The notes: generated by a model not told the origin, from the sequence alone. A stretch of 46,530 nucleotides of DNA from Alphaproteobacteria bacterium (GCA_021776075.1 JAJFGQ010000086.1:1-46530), one strand, 5' to 3'. Numbered from the stretch's first letter, positions 6,176 through 16,254 are shown. Numbers and translations: made by a program.

Positions 6176-8719
6176 CTAAAACTGTTTCATCAAACGCCGG
6201 AAATAGTCCAGTTCATAATCGGGGCGGTTGAGTTCGCCTGAGCGTTTTCTCAGGAGGTTCAGGATTTCCTTGACCCTTTTTCGTTCCGTTTCGTCCGGTA
6301 TTTTTATTTGGGAGCCGGGTAAAAGGGATGGACCGTTTCCTTCGCTTAAGGGGCGCCCCAGAGGATCGAGCGGTCCCATACCAAAGGCCATGCTGGTCAT
6401 TTGTTTCATCATGGCCGTTACTTTCTGGCTCAGGTCTTCCATGGCTTCTTTGAGATATTTTATAGCCTGTTCCTGATGGGGAAGAGACAAATCAGGCCGG
6501 TTTTCACCGAGTTGTGCGGCGGAGTTTCGCATTTCCTGCTCGGCAAGCTGCATGTTTTCAGGAATTTCGTTTAATTGCTCATCAGCTTCCAGCATTAATT
6601 GTCCCAGTATATAGCGCAGGGCATCCTGTTCGACTTTGTTGGCCTGCGTGTCGATGGCCGGTGGCTTTACTTTGCCTTTTTCTTTGATGGTGCTTTGTGG
6701 CGGCGGCGGCATATCGCCTTCTTCCCATTTTTCGGAAAAATCACCTTCAAAGGGTAGGAACTCGGCATAGCTTTGTGGCCGCTCTTTTTTTATTTTGTCG
6801 GCTTGGATGATGGTTTGGTCCAGCAATTCCTGCTGTTTTTCGATCAGTTCCTGTAGTTTATTAATGCCTTCCATCATGAATTTCATGTCCGGCGGCATTT
6901 CCATGCTCATGGCCGGATCAAGGCTGTCCATAAATTGTTGTAGCTGGGAAAGCAGTTGCCGGGCAGAATCACGATTGCCGGACAAGGCCTCGGAATGCAG
7001 CTGATTCATAAAAGCGGTCAGTTCTTCCGGATCAAGGGTATTGGCAAACATTTCGGGCGGGAATGACGGCGCATGGCCGTCCTCTGCCATACGTTTTTGG
7101 AGTTCCTTATATATTTCCCGGAAATAATCGGTCATAGCGTCCTGCATTTCATCCACAGCAGCGGTTATTTCTGCGGCTGTGGCTTCCGGGTCGTTTAAAA
7201 CCTGTTCAAGATTTTGACGGGCATTGCGCAGGTTACGGGCGGCCAGAACAAGATTTCCTTCTTCAATATGCAGGGCTGTATCCCAGAGCTGCGAGATGAC
7301 GGCCTGTATCGATTCAGTTGTGGGGTTGATGGACAAGCGGGAAGAGGCGCTGCGAATGGATAAAAAGACAACAATATCGTGTTGAAATTGATGAGGTTCT
7401 GCCAGCAATTTTTCCAGTGCAAAGGCCACACCGGTGGCAGCTTCTTTTCGTTCCCAGGTCAGACGTTTTCGCATTTCAATCAGAGTTTTGGCTATGGGGT
7501 GGTAGAAACTGCGTTCCGGCAGCGTCATATGCAGAGGGGGCATTTGTGTTGTTTGATTTAAATGGTCTTTGACCTCAATGGTAATAATAGCAGGAAGTCC
7601 GGCCCATGAATGCCAGGTCAGATCATAAACCGGATCAAGGTCGAGAGGTAAATGAGCCGGGCTCATAACGGCGCGTATCTCTTTAACGGGCTGCCCCAAG
7701 GGGGCCTCTTCCACTATCGGGTCAAGGGTTACCCGCAAGGTCATATCGGTAACGCCGTAATCATCTTCAACAGTCAGAGGAAGTTGTAACGGGCCTTTTG
7801 GCAATGTTTCAGGCTCTTTTCTTAAGGTGATCTTTGGCGGCGTATCTTCTATGTAGTCAAAAGGGATGCGGGCGCGGGGGAAGGCCAGCTGGCGGATTAT
7901 AATGTCTTTATTGTCGGAAGGCATGATAGTCGTTTCCGCGGCCCATCCTTTTTCACCTGTTCGTTCCATGGGAATATCCACGGTGTCTATGACAAGATGA
8001 GGCTGGCCCAGTCCGTTATTGACTCGTGTTTTTAGAACACTGCCTGACGGAATTTCTATGCGTTTTTTGTAACGGCCTGTTCCCTGTAACGTTATGGGTG
8101 CTATGCCGGTATATTCGGGGGGTGTAATCCACAGAGCAATATTATCTGCTTTTTTTTCCGGTCCGTGGATAGAGAAGGGAAAGAGTCCGAACGTTATTCT
8201 TTCCTGCCAGCGAGGACCGGCGGCCCCGAGGCCAATGACAAATAGAAGAACGGCCAGTATACGGAGTGCGGCGGGGTCCTTTTTTGCCATGACAGGCCGG
8301 GGCCGGGGAAGGCGCAGACGAGATAAGGCGCTCAGGGCCATGATTTGCCGTTTTTTCCAAAGCCGTTCTGTGGATTCTTTTTGTGGATTGGATAATGTGT
8401 CTTTTAAAGCGGCAAGCGGTCTGTGAAGGAGGTTGCTGTCCTGTTCAAGACGGCGGTCAACGGTCTCTTTTTTAGGCCAGTGAAAGGATGATACGCCCTG
8501 CCGTCCCCATACAACAAGGCCAGTCAGGAAGAGTATAAAAAATAAACCGGGCCCCATGGTTGTGAAAAGAAACGGAATACGAAGCAGCCAGAGTGCAGCA
8601 AAAAACATGACCCAGAAAATTGTGCGCCAGAAACAAGCCGTTAGGCGTTCGGCTGTTATTACAAGGGCTGTAAAGCAGCGCTGAACCTGAAGCTTTTTAC
8701 TGTTCGGGGAATGAGGCAT
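6176..8719 (-). CDS. TIGR02302 family (DUF4175) membrane protein
   Basis: An 847-residue protein with two adjacent N-terminal membrane helices (about residues 28-75), a third near 150-170, a beta-rich region with TPPEYTG (about 215-400), then a long Gln/Glu/Met-rich helical region, a low-complexity DMPPPPQS stretch and a C-terminus with FGMGPLDPLGRPL. The GMGP.DPLGRP block is diagnostic of TIGR02302. The family is confined largely to Alphaproteobacteria; function unknown, presumed envelope. It follows the small lipoprotein gene by 2 nt, so the two are co-transcribed. In relatives the preceding genes are usually argH-lptM-lysA; here only the lipoprotein remains. Confidence 0.9.
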   Translation of the reverse strand: MPHSPNSKKLQVQRCFTALVITAERLTACFWRTIFWVMFFAALWLLRIPFLFTTMGPGLFFILFLTGLVVWGRQGVSSFHWPKKETVDRRLEQDSNLLHRPLAALKDTLSNPQKESTERLWKKRQIMALSALSRLRLPRPRPVMAKKDPAALRILAVLLFVIGLGAAGPRWQERITFGLFPFSIHGPEKKADNIALWITPPEYTGIAPITLQGTGRYKKRIEIPSGSVLKTRVNNGLGQPHLVIDTVDIPMERTGEKGWAAETTIMPSDNKDIIIRQLAFPRARIPFDYIEDTPPKITLRKEPETLPKGPLQLPLTVEDDYGVTDMTLRVTLDPIVEEAPLGQPVKEIRAVMSPAHLPLDLDPVYDLTWHSWAGLPAIITIEVKDHLNQTTQMPPLHMTLPERSFYHPIAKTLIEMRKRLTWERKEAATGVAFALEKLLAEPHQFQHDIVVFLSIRSASSRLSINPTTESIQAVISQLWDTALHIEEGNLVLAARNLRNARQNLEQVLNDPEATAAEITAAVDEMQDAMTDYFREIYKELQKRMAEDGHAPSFPPEMFANTLDPEELTAFMNQLHSEALSGNRDSARQLLSQLQQFMDSLDPAMSMEMPPDMKFMMEGINKLQELIEKQQELLDQTIIQADKIKKERPQSYAEFLPFEGDFSEKWEEGDMPPPPQSTIKEKGKVKPPAIDTQANKVEQDALRYILGQLMLEADEQLNEIPENMQLAEQEMRNSAAQLGENRPDLSLPHQEQAIKYLKEAMEDLSQKVTAMMKQMTSMAFGMGPLDPLGRPLSEGNGPSLLPGSQIKIPDETERKRVKEILNLLRKRSGELNRPDYELDYFRRLMKQF

Positions 8720-8721
8720 GC

Positions 8722-8886
8722 TTAAAACTGCACAGGGTCTGTTTTTGTGTCCGGGTAAGTGTGTGGGAATTCCTGACTGTCAGAACCCGCAGGCGGTTCG
8801 ACGGACGAGGGTTTGACGCCGCATCCGGTGAGCGGCATGGACAAAAACAGGACAAGTGCTATACAGGTGAGGATGAGTCTGAACAT
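8722..8886 (-). CDS. lptM: Small lipoprotein, LptM (YifL)-like
   Basis: A 54-residue ORF too short for routine ORF calling: ATG at 8886, stop at 8722. The product starts MFRLILTCIALVLFLSM and has a lipobox LTGC, so it is a lipoprotein whose mature part is about 33 residues, proline-rich and ending DPVQF. Size, the GCGVK.P start of the mature part and position immediately before TIGR02302 match the small LptM-type lipoproteins that alphaproteobacteria carry between argH and lysA. In enterobacteria LptM helps LptD oxidative folding; that function here is inference. The gene symbol rests on context plus size, not strong similarity. Confidence 0.7.
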   Translation of the reverse strand: MFRLILTCIALVLFLSMPLTGCGVKPSSVEPPAGSDSQEFPHTYPDTKTDPVQF

Positions 8887-8936
8887 GGATTCCATTTTTG
8901 CATATTTTTTTTGCTAAGGAAATAGAGAGAAACAGT

Positions 8937-9539
8937 ATGAGCGACGTCAAAAAGGAAAAAAGGGTCTTTTTTTGCCTCGTTATGGCTTTTTTTGTAGTTT
9001 TTGGTTTTTTTCATTCTTTTCAAGGGCGCGTTGCGCGGGCAGATACAGAATCTTTGGCGACAGAGTCTTTTCTGAAAGAATTTGTTTCTGCGGAGAAGTA
9101 CAGCGATCCGCAACCCTTTCCTTCCATGGTATTCTATGATTTTGATGACAAAAAGCATGATGAGGGGATTCTCTCTGACGGTCGCTATCTTCTGGTGAAT
9201 TTTTGGGCGGTGTGGTGTCCGCAATGTATTATTGAGTTGCCTTCTTTGCAAAAACTAAAAGAATTACGGGGAGGAACAAAATTCGATGTTGTTTTTGTAT
9301 CGATGGATTTTCCTCATAATGCTGCGTTTTTAAAGGATAGTATGAAGCAATTTAAGGTTCCTGATATTGACACCTATTACCTGCAAGATACCGGTATTTG
9401 GAATAAATTACCCCTGAATACTGTACCTGTGAGTTTTCTAGTGGGCCCGGCGGGCCGAATCCTTTATATATTTACAGGTGACACAGATTGGGCATCGCCC
9501 GGGTCTTTAGCTTTTATTGACACTATTTTGGGACAATGA
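8937..9539 (+). CDS. TlpA-family thiol:disulfide oxidoreductase
   Basis: A 200-residue secreted or membrane-anchored thioredoxin-fold protein. Residues 9-30 form an N-terminal membrane segment or signal peptide, then the domain with W93-C94-P-Q-C97 active site (NFWAVWCPQC), the cis-Pro block VPVSFLVGPAGRI and GD..W at the end. TlpA-type proteins reduce disulfides in the periplasm, for example in cytochrome c or oxidase assembly. I chose the ATG at 8937, with AAGGAA and GAGAG upstream, over an in-frame TTG at 8898 that would place 13 extra residues before the signal segment. Divergent from lptM across 50 nt. Confidence 0.85.
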   Translation: MSDVKKEKRVFFCLVMAFFVVFGFFHSFQGRVARADTESLATESFLKEFVSAEKYSDPQPFPSMVFYDFDDKKHDEGILSDGRYLLVNFWAVWCPQCIIELPSLQKLKELRGGTKFDVVFVSMDFPHNAAFLKDSMKQFKVPDIDTYYLQDTGIWNKLPLNTVPVSFLVGPAGRILYIFTGDTDWASPGSLAFIDTILGQ

Positions 9540-9546
9540 CAGGATT

Positions 9547-10830
9547 ATGCAGGAAAGAATAACCCCACAGAATGAACCGGGAGAAGCGTTTGCAAAAATA
9601 ACGCAGGCACAGCTTGATGAAGCTGTGGTGATGCATAAGAGGTTTATGGATGGCCGGGTCGGAGGCAAGCGCGTCATATTGAAACGGCTCAATTTGTCAG
9701 GTTTGTCGTTGAAGGATCAGGATTTACGCCAGGCCGATTTTAGCGGCAGCACCATGGTTGATATGGACTTGTCCGGTGCCAACTTTAGGGAAGCCTCCCT
9801 TTACGCTTGCGATCTTAGCCATTCAAACCTGAATAAAACGGGATTTGTCCGGGCTGACTTGCGGGGCGCTAGAATTGAAAGCGCAGATTTGGCCGGTGCC
9901 GATCTTCACTCAGCCGATTTGCGCGCCGGTGGATTATCAACAAATGATGCCTATAGTGCCGGTCAGAATGTGAATTTCAAGGGTGCGAACCTCGCCGGGG
10001 CCAAGCTTTCGGGGACGCTGGCCAATAATGCTGATTTTTCTGATGCTATTATGTCCAAAGTCGACCTGACGGGCGCTGATTTGCGGGGCGCGCGTTTTGA
10101 AGGCGCTGACATGACCGAGGCCGAGATTAAAGGTGCTCAGCTGATTGGCGCCAATATGAAGTCGACGATCCTGACCGGTGTTGAACTGAAAGACATCAAA
10201 AACAGCGGCGTGGATATTACAGGCTCCATTACGGATGAAAATACGGGTAAGCAGTTGTCTGAGTTAGGTCAGCCGCTGGCCAAACTGATTAAAGAACATA
10301 GAAATTGGGTTGCAACAGTTGGTAAAGAGGGCGCTCAGCTTGACCTTAGCGGTTATGATTTGCGCGTTTTACTGTCTTTGGCCGGGGAGAAACTGACGGC
10401 ATTAAGGGCCGTGGAGGCCAGATGGTGCGGAATGGATCTGACAGATATACAGCTACAGAGCGCGTCTCTGGATGGTTCGGATTTTCGGAGTTGTTTTTTA
10501 CGCGGTGCTGATTTCAGGGCAACAAGCTTAAAAGACGCCCGGTTTAGCCATGCTGATTTGCGTCAGGCTGACTTTAGCCCGCTCTATTTTGAGGCCAAGG
10601 GTGAAAAACGGGCAACATCGTGTGACTTGTCCGGCGTTAATATGCGTTATGCGAATTGTACGGGGGCGAGCATGCGTAAAGCATCGTTTCTGAATTCTGA
10701 TCTGGCTTATGCCGATTTCTCAGGGGCCGATTTGCGCGATTCTGATTTTACGGGAGCGAACATCGAAAGTGCAAAGTTCGAGGGTGCGAATATTGAGAAC
10801 ACAAAATTCGACGATGTCCCGGAAGTTTAA
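9547..10830 (+). CDS. Pentapeptide-repeat protein
   Basis: A 427-residue protein made of two blocks of A(D/N)LXX repeats, about residues 45-230 and 295-425, joined by a non-repeat helical linker. Examples are SGANFREASL, AGADLHSADLRAG and SGADLRDSDFTGANIESAKF. Such repeats fold as a right-handed quadrilateral beta-helix; some mimic DNA, most have no known function. No signal peptide or membrane helix, so cytoplasmic. The ATG at 9547 is preferred to a TTG at 9517 that lies inside the tlpA gene; it is 7 nt after the tlpA stop, suggesting co-transcription. Confidence 0.9.
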   Translation: MQERITPQNEPGEAFAKITQAQLDEAVVMHKRFMDGRVGGKRVILKRLNLSGLSLKDQDLRQADFSGSTMVDMDLSGANFREASLYACDLSHSNLNKTGFVRADLRGARIESADLAGADLHSADLRAGGLSTNDAYSAGQNVNFKGANLAGAKLSGTLANNADFSDAIMSKVDLTGADLRGARFEGADMTEAEIKGAQLIGANMKSTILTGVELKDIKNSGVDITGSITDENTGKQLSELGQPLAKLIKEHRNWVATVGKEGAQLDLSGYDLRVLLSLAGEKLTALRAVEARWCGMDLTDIQLQSASLDGSDFRSCFLRGADFRATSLKDARFSHADLRQADFSPLYFEAKGEKRATSCDLSGVNMRYANCTGASMRKASFLNSDLAYADFSGADLRDSDFTGANIESAKFEGANIENTKFDDVPEV

Positions 10831-10867
10831 GTCCTAAATCTTGCCTTTGAGCTCCGGCTGTTCCTTA

Positions 10868-11059
10868 TTATACGGTCATCATTCCCAGTATAAAAAATAT
10901 GACGGCCAGCCCCTGTAGCATGACCCGGGCCTGCATGAGCTTGTTACTGTATTTTTTGTTTGTCTCTCCGCCTTTTGCCATCACTGTGACTCCTGCGATC
11001 AGGGTACCTAATACGGCAAGTACTGTGGCCGCCGACAGGATAAAAAATATAGAGTTCAT
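10868..11059 (-). CDS. HIG1-type twin-transmembrane protein
   Basis: A 63-residue protein with two membrane helices (about 5-27 and 44-62) joined by a loop with KGGETNKKYSNKLMQARV, which matches the HIG1 (hypoxia-induced gene 1) domain pattern GG..N...SN.LM..RV. Bacterial members may associate with respiratory complexes, as the mitochondrial Rcf1/HIGD proteins do; that is family knowledge, not shown here. It begins 1 nt after the ubiG stop, so it is co-transcribed with ubiG. This pairing next to lysC is common in Alphaproteobacteria. Confidence 0.85.
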   Translation of the reverse strand: MNSIFFILSAATVLAVLGTLIAGVTVMAKGGETNKKYSNKLMQARVMLQGLAVIFFILGMMTV

Positions 11060-11060
11060 A

Positions 11061-11801
11061 TTATTTCTCCGCTGTTATGAAGTAGTTGACGCTCATATCC
11101 TTATCTGATAGATGAAATTCACCAGATAGTGGGTTGAAAACATAGCCCTTTATGTCTTTTGCTGTGCATCCGGCATTACGGATTTCCCGGCTCATTTCAG
11201 ACGGCCGTATAAATTTTTTCCAGTCATGGGTGCCGCGTGGAACCCAACGCAGGATATTTTCCGCAGCAATAATGCCAAGAATGTAGGATTTGGTTGTTCT
11301 ATTCAGGGTGGAGAAAATTAATAACCCACCGGGGCGGCAGAGGGCAGCGCAGCTTTTTACAAAACCTTCCAGATCGGCGACATGTTCGACGATTTCAATG
11401 GCCAGAACGACATCAAACCCTCCATTTGGAATGGTCTTGGCCTGAATATCTTCCGCGGTTGTGGCTTGGTATTCAATAGACATGCCTGTTTTCTGGCTGT
11501 GTTCATGCGCGATGGCAATGGCATTTGTGTCGGCGTCTATGCCTGTCACAGAGGCGCCCATCCGTGCCATCGGCTCACAGATCAGTCCGCCGCCGCAGCC
11601 GACATCCAGTATCTTCAGGCCAGTAAGGGGATTTAAATTAGTCACATCACGGTCAAAATGTTGCCCGATTTGGTCACGAATATAGCGAAGTCGTAGGGGA
11701 TTAAGGCGGTGTAGGATGGCAAAGGGGCCGCTTTCATCCCACCATTGGGAGGAATCTTTTGCAAAATGTTCGATTTCTTCTGGATTTACGCTTGTTCTCA
11801 T
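11061..11801 (-). CDS. ubiG: Ubiquinone biosynthesis O-methyltransferase UbiG
   Basis: A 246-residue class I SAM-dependent methyltransferase. Motif I is ILDVGCGGGLICEPMARMGA, followed by the acidic VTGID strand end and IEIVEHVADLEGFV. The N-terminus SVNPEEIEHFAKDSSQWWDE and the NPLRLRYIRDQI block are diagnostic of UbiG. It performs the two O-methylations of ubiquinone synthesis at the membrane surface. ATG at 11801, divergent from lysC across 29 nt, so the promoters must overlap. Confidence 0.93.
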   Translation of the reverse strand: MRTSVNPEEIEHFAKDSSQWWDESGPFAILHRLNPLRLRYIRDQIGQHFDRDVTNLNPLTGLKILDVGCGGGLICEPMARMGASVTGIDADTNAIAIAHEHSQKTGMSIEYQATTAEDIQAKTIPNGGFDVVLAIEIVEHVADLEGFVKSCAALCRPGGLLIFSTLNRTTKSYILGIIAAENILRWVPRGTHDWKKFIRPSEMSREIRNAGCTAKDIKGYVFNPLSGEFHLSDKDMSVNYFITAEK

Positions 11802-11830
11802 GCCTTATACTTAACGCCAGGATAGAGGAA

Positions 11831-13060
11831 ATGACAAGATTAGTTTTAAAATTCGGTGGTACGTCTCTGGCCGGGATTGCAGAGCTTGAGAATGCGGCTA
11901 ACAAAGTGGCGCTTGAGCGGGAGCGCGGCCATAGTGTGGCTGTGGTTGTGTCCGCAATGGCCGGTGCGACTAATGATCTGGTGGAGCATTGCCGTTCTGT
12001 CAGTCCTTTGCATGATGCGCGGGAATATGATGCCGTTGTATCCAGCGGTGAGAACGTGACATCGGGATTGATGGCGCTTGCCCTGCAAAAGAGAGGCATA
12101 GCGGCGCGTTCGTGGCAGGGGTGGCAGTTGCCGATTTCATGTTCTGATGTTCATGGCCGGGCCCGGATTCTCGGGATTGAAACAAAAGAAATGGAATCGC
12201 GTCTTGATGAAGGGGAGGTCGCTGTGCTTGCCGGTTTTCAGGGGCTGACATCCCGTAACCGTCTGGCAACGTTGGGCCGTGGCGGTTCCGATACAACGGC
12301 AGTGGCGTTGGCAGCGGGTTTGGGTGCGGAGCGCTGTGATATTTATACGGATGTGGCGGGGATTTACACGACTGACCCGCGTCTTGTACCGCAGGCCCGG
12401 AAGCTGGATAGGATTTCTTACGAAGAAATGATTGAAATTGCATCGATGGGCGCAAAGGTATTGCAAACGCGTGCGGTTGAAATGGCGATGAAAAAGAGAG
12501 TGCCGATTCAGGTGCTGTCTTCGTTTGGGGTTTTACCGGGTAGTGATTTGCCGGGAACGCTCGTGACAGGAGAGGAGAATATTATGGAGCAGGAAGTTGT
12601 TAGCGGCATTACATACAGCAAGGATGAAGCGAAAATTACGCTGGTCGGGGTGCCGGACATGCCCGGATTTGCGGCCCGGATTTTTGGACCCTTGGCGGAG
12701 GCCGGAATTAATGTGGATATGATTGTTCAGAATATATCGCAGGATGGTACTTCGACAGATGTGACTTTTACCCTGTCCCGGAGTGATGCATCGCGGACCG
12801 TAGAAGTGCTGCGGCAAACACCGGAGTTAACGGAGACTGAAATACGATTGAATGAAGACGTTGTGAAAGTCTCTGTGGTGGGAATCGGTATGCGCAGCCA
12901 TCCCGGGGTGGCTCAGACGATGTTTGCAACACTCGCGGATAAAGGAATTAACATACAGGTCATTTCAACATCCGAGATTAAAATCAGTGTTTTGATTGCG
13001 ACTGAATATGCCGAATTGGCCGTACGATCGTTGCATGTTGCATATGGGCTGGAACAATAA
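11831..13060 (+). CDS. lysC: Aspartate kinase
   Basis: A 409-residue aspartokinase. It phosphorylates aspartate, the first step toward lysine, threonine, methionine and diaminopimelate. The kinase motif KFGGTS lies at residues 7-12, with GRGGSDTTAVALA and DVAGIYTTDPR following. Two C-terminal ACT domains (about 265-405) with VGVPDMPGFAARIFGPLAEAGIN and VSVVGIGMRSHPGVAQTMF provide likely feedback control. Start ATG 11831 has GAGGAA just upstream; an in-frame ORF extends to 11759 but overlaps ubiG and lacks a site. The gene is followed 25 nt later by the RodZ-like gene. Confidence 0.95.
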   Translation: MTRLVLKFGGTSLAGIAELENAANKVALERERGHSVAVVVSAMAGATNDLVEHCRSVSPLHDAREYDAVVSSGENVTSGLMALALQKRGIAARSWQGWQLPISCSDVHGRARILGIETKEMESRLDEGEVAVLAGFQGLTSRNRLATLGRGGSDTTAVALAAGLGAERCDIYTDVAGIYTTDPRLVPQARKLDRISYEEMIEIASMGAKVLQTRAVEMAMKKRVPIQVLSSFGVLPGSDLPGTLVTGEENIMEQEVVSGITYSKDEAKITLVGVPDMPGFAARIFGPLAEAGINVDMIVQNISQDGTSTDVTFTLSRSDASRTVEVLRQTPELTETEIRLNEDVVKVSVVGIGMRSHPGVAQTMFATLADKGINIQVISTSEIKISVLIATEYAELAVRSLHVAYGLEQ

Positions 13061-13085
13061 GTAAATTTATTCTAGTGTCGGAATC

Positions 13086-13976
13086 ATGAATAAACAGGTG
13101 ATGGAAGAATTTGATCCCAGACAGGACTGGGAACATTATACTGATATGCCGGTAGGAGAAGTCCTGCGGCGGACCCGTATCTATTACGGACAGAGTATCG
13201 AGGATGTTTCGGCCGTGTTACGAATTCGTGTCAGCCAACTGGCTGCTCTGGAAGAGGGCCGAATCGATTTGCTGCCCGGCCGGGTTTATGCCATCGGATT
13301 TGTCAGGGCTTATGCCGAATATTTGCGTCTGGATGCCGACAAAGTTGTTCATTTGTTCAAAACGCAGTCAGTAGGGACAGGTAACCGGCCTGCACTTCAT
13401 TTTCCTGTGCCTGCCTCGGAAAGCAAATCGCCGAATGCCTATATTCTGGCTTCTTCCTTTATCGCTTTGGTTGTCGTTGTTCTGACCTTTTCCTTGTGGA
13501 GTGGCCGGGATCAGAAACAGGATGAGATTATTCCCGTTGTTCCTGTCCTTCTGGACGCTGAAGTGGCCGCATGGCAGGCTGATATGCCGCTGGAGGCGGC
13601 TTTTCTGGCCAGTATAGAAACGGCAGCCGGGACCGAAGGTCCGGAAATTCTGGCCGCACTGAAGGAGCCGGAGAGTCGCATTGTTATCAATGTTGTGGGT
13701 AATTCTTGGGTCGAGATCAGAGATGTGGAAGGGAAAGTCGTTCTTTCCCGTATTTTAAAAGCAGGCGATCGTTATCTTGTTCCTCCGGCACCGGGGCATG
13801 TTCTTGATACGGGTAATGTCGGGGCTTTGGAGTTTCTTGTGGATGGAACTCCTGTTTCAAAACTGGGGGAGTCGGGCGATATCCGTCGTGGGGTCAAGCT
13901 TGATCCTGACTTGTTTGTAAAGTCGGATACGCCGGACACTATTGCTTCCGAAAATATTGTTTCTCATGAACCGTGA
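13086..13976 (+). CDS. RodZ-like helix-turn-helix membrane protein (DUF4115)
   Basis: A 296-residue protein: HTH_25 domain about residues 22-92 ([39 protein letters not shown]), one membrane helix about 118-138, and a C-terminal DUF4115 domain about 195-270 ([31 protein letters not shown]). This is the RodZ architecture; RodZ links MreB to the cell wall machinery and the C-terminal domain is periplasmic. Alphaproteobacteria commonly carry such a gene directly before ispG. The 11-nt overlap with ispG indicates coupled expression. Confidence 0.85.
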   Translation: MNKQVMEEFDPRQDWEHYTDMPVGEVLRRTRIYYGQSIEDVSAVLRIRVSQLAALEEGRIDLLPGRVYAIGFVRAYAEYLRLDADKVVHLFKTQSVGTGNRPALHFPVPASESKSPNAYILASSFIALVVVVLTFSLWSGRDQKQDEIIPVVPVLLDAEVAAWQADMPLEAAFLASIETAAGTEGPEILAALKEPESRIVINVVGNSWVEIRDVEGKVVLSRILKAGDRYLVPPAPGHVLDTGNVGALEFLVDGTPVSKLGESGDIRRGVKLDPDLFVKSDTPDTIASENIVSHEP

Positions 13977-15093
13977 TCACACACATATTCGCCCGTGGCG
14001 GCAGGTAGAACGTCGTAAATCCCGGAAAGTGATGGTCGGTAACGTTCCTGTGGGCGGTGATGCGCCGATAACGGTACAGTCCATGACGAATACCCTGACA
14101 AAGGATGCGCAGGCGACGATTGCCCAGATTAAGGCAATGGAAGAGGCGGGAGTCGATATTGTGCGCGTTTCCTGCCCGGATGAGGAGTCGAGTGCGGCGT
14201 TAAAAGAAATTGTGCCGGCTGTATCCGTACCGGTTGTTGCCGATATTCATTTTCATTATAAGCGCGCGATTGAGGCGGCGGAAAACGGTGCGGCCTGCCT
14301 ACGGATTAATCCCGGCAATATCGGTTCTGATGAGCGGGTGCGGGAGGTCGTGCAGGCGGCGAAGGATCACGGTTGCTCGATGCGGATCGGGGTGAATGCC
14401 GGGTCGCTGGAAAAGGATTTGCTGGAGAAATATGCCGAGCCTTGCCCCGAAGCGATGGTGGAAAGCGCGCAGCGCCATATTCGGATACTGGAAGATCACG
14501 ACTTTTTTGATTTCAAAATTTCCTGCAAGGCCTCGGATGTCTTTTTGGCCGTGGCGGCGTATCAGCAGCTCGCAGATGTTTGCGATTATCCTTTGCATGT
14601 CGGCGTAACGGAGGCGGGGGGCTTGCGTACGGGAACGGTGAAATCGGCCATCGGTATGGGGAATCTGCTCTGGGCCGGGATTGGCGATACAATTCGTGTG
14701 TCTTTATCTGCCGATCCGGTAGAAGAAGTCAAAGCCGGGTTTGAAATTTTAAAAGCGTTGGGGTTGCGGCATCGCGGGGTGAATGTGATTTCATGTCCGT
14801 CCTGCGCCCGGCAACAATTTAATGTGATTGAAACCGTGCAATTGCTAGAAGAACGGTTGGCTCATATTACGACGCCGATGACATTGTCGATTATCGGCTG
14901 TGTCGTCAACGGTCCCGGCGAAGCGCTGATGACGGATATTGGCCTGACCGGCGGCGGCAACGGCACACATCAAATCTATCTTGGTGGCGATAAGGCCCAC
15001 CGTCTCAAGGAAGGCGATGAGTCCGTTGTTGACCATATCGTGAAGATGGTTGAGGAAAAGGCCGCGGAGATTGAACTTAAAAATGCGGCGTGA
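13966..15093 (+). CDS. ispG: (E)-4-hydroxy-3-methylbut-2-enyl-diphosphate synthase IspG
   Basis: A 375-residue IspG, penultimate enzyme of the MEP isoprenoid pathway, a [4Fe-4S] protein. Recognised by [43 protein letters not shown] and the cluster ligands in [10 protein letters not shown] plus CVVNGPGEA. Length is typical of the short (non-plant) bacterial form. ATG at 13966 overlaps the upstream gene by 11 nt; the in-frame TTG at 13942 is less likely because the family starts close to the [10 protein letters not shown] block. Confidence 0.95.
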   Translation: MNRDHTHIRPWRQVERRKSRKVMVGNVPVGGDAPITVQSMTNTLTKDAQATIAQIKAMEEAGVDIVRVSCPDEESSAALKEIVPAVSVPVVADIHFHYKRAIEAAENGAACLRINPGNIGSDERVREVVQAAKDHGCSMRIGVNAGSLEKDLLEKYAEPCPEAMVESAQRHIRILEDHDFFDFKISCKASDVFLAVAAYQQLADVCDYPLHVGVTEAGGLRTGTVKSAIGMGNLLWAGIGDTIRVSLSADPVEEVKAGFEILKALGLRHRGVNVISCPSCARQQFNVIETVQLLEERLAHITTPMTLSIIGCVVNGPGEALMTDIGLTGGGNGTHQIYLGGDKAHRLKEGDESVVDHIVKMVEEKAAEIELKNAA

Positions 15094-15148
15094 ATGTTTT
15101 GCAAGCTTTTTGTTGCTCTAAAAAGCGAGGCAGGGCTATATAATACTC

Positions 15149-16213
15149 ATGTCCCTTCAATCGAAATTAGCACCTGTCAAAACACGCCATGAAGAACTCG
15201 CCGCCCTGATGTCCGTAGGGGCTTTGAGCGGGGAAGACTTCACGAAGCTGTCTTGTGAATATGCGGAGCTTTCTCCGGTCGTTGAAGTCTTTGACGATTA
15301 CAGCGCGGCTTTGCAGGAAAAAGAAGATTTGCAGGAGATGCTTGCCGACCCGGAAATGAAAGATATGGCGGCTGAGGAAATGCGGGCGCTGGATAAGAAA
15401 ATCCCGCTGTTGGAAGACAAAATCAAACGGGCGTTGATTCCTAAAGATACTGCCGATACCAAAAATGCCATTCTGGAGATTCGGGCCGGAACGGGCGGGG
15501 ATGAAGCGGCTTTGTTCGCCGGTGACCTGTTTGGCATGTATAAGGGCTATGCCGCGCAGCAGGGCTGGAAAATGGAAGTGGTCTCAATCTCAGACGGCGA
15601 AAAGGGTGGCTATAAGGAGATTGTTGCTGAAATAAGCGGTAATAATGTGTTTTCGCGCCTGAAATTTGAATCCGGGGCGCATCGGGTGCAGCGCGTGCCC
15701 AAGACTGAATCGCAGGGGCGGGTACATACTTCGGCGGCGACGGTGGCGGTCTTGCCGGAGGCTGAAGATGTCGATATCGAGATTGATGAGAAGGATTTAC
15801 GCGTTGATACGTACCGGGCGCAGGGTGCGGGCGGGCAGCATATAAACAAGACGGATAGTGCCGTGCGCCTGACGCATATGCCCACAGGTGTGGTCGTGGA
15901 AATGCAGGATGAACGTTCTCAGCACAAGAACAGGGCCAAGGCGATGAAAATTCTGCGGACGCGCCTTTATGATGCGCAGCGCCAGAAGCTGGATGCCGAA
16001 CGTTCGGCAGATCGGAAGTCGCAAGTCGGGTCCGGTGATCGTTCCGAGCGCATTCGCACCTATAACTTTCCGCAGGGACGGGTGAGTGACCATCGCATTA
16101 ACCTGACGCTCTATAAGCTGGAAGAGGTCTTGTGTGGTGAGGCTCTGGATGAAGTTGTGGAACAGCTTATTGCCGAAGATCAGGCGGAGAAGCTGGCCGA
16201 TCTGGATTTTTAA
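15149..16213 (+). CDS. prfA: Peptide chain release factor 1
   Basis: A 354-residue class I release factor for UAA/UAG. The catalytic GGQ is at 228-230 ([15 protein letters not shown]). The stop-recognition tripeptide is PKT at 184-186 ([10 protein letters not shown]), fitting the RF1 PxT pattern; no SPF motif of RF2 is present. The N-terminal domain with the [21 protein letters not shown] helices is normal length. A TATAAT at 15139-15144 lies only 4 nt before the ATG, so a transcript from it would be nearly leaderless; this is weak evidence. The GGQ glutamine is the substrate of PrmC, encoded just downstream. Confidence 0.95.
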   Translation: MSLQSKLAPVKTRHEELAALMSVGALSGEDFTKLSCEYAELSPVVEVFDDYSAALQEKEDLQEMLADPEMKDMAAEEMRALDKKIPLLEDKIKRALIPKDTADTKNAILEIRAGTGGDEAALFAGDLFGMYKGYAAQQGWKMEVVSISDGEKGGYKEIVAEISGNNVFSRLKFESGAHRVQRVPKTESQGRVHTSAATVAVLPEAEDVDIEIDEKDLRVDTYRAQGAGGQHINKTDSAVRLTHMPTGVVVEMQDERSQHKNRAKAMKILRTRLYDAQRQKLDAERSADRKSQVGSGDRSERIRTYNFPQGRVSDHRINLTLYKLEEVLCGEALDEVVEQLIAEDQAEKLADLDF

Positions 16214-16254
16214 GGTTTTTTAGGCATCATAAAAAACAACAAGGAGAAGGGCGT

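Noticed and set aside
15113-15144. Promoter just before prfA
   Set aside because: TATAAT is perfect but the nearest -35 is 20 bp away and the transcript would be almost leaderless; not strong enough for a feature.
15700-15709. PKT instead of PAT/PVT in release factor 1 as a sign of changed stop-codon use
   Set aside because: The middle residue of the RF1 PxT motif varies in bacteria, and UGA is used as a normal stop here (for example ends of ispG and clpB), so no recoding is implied.
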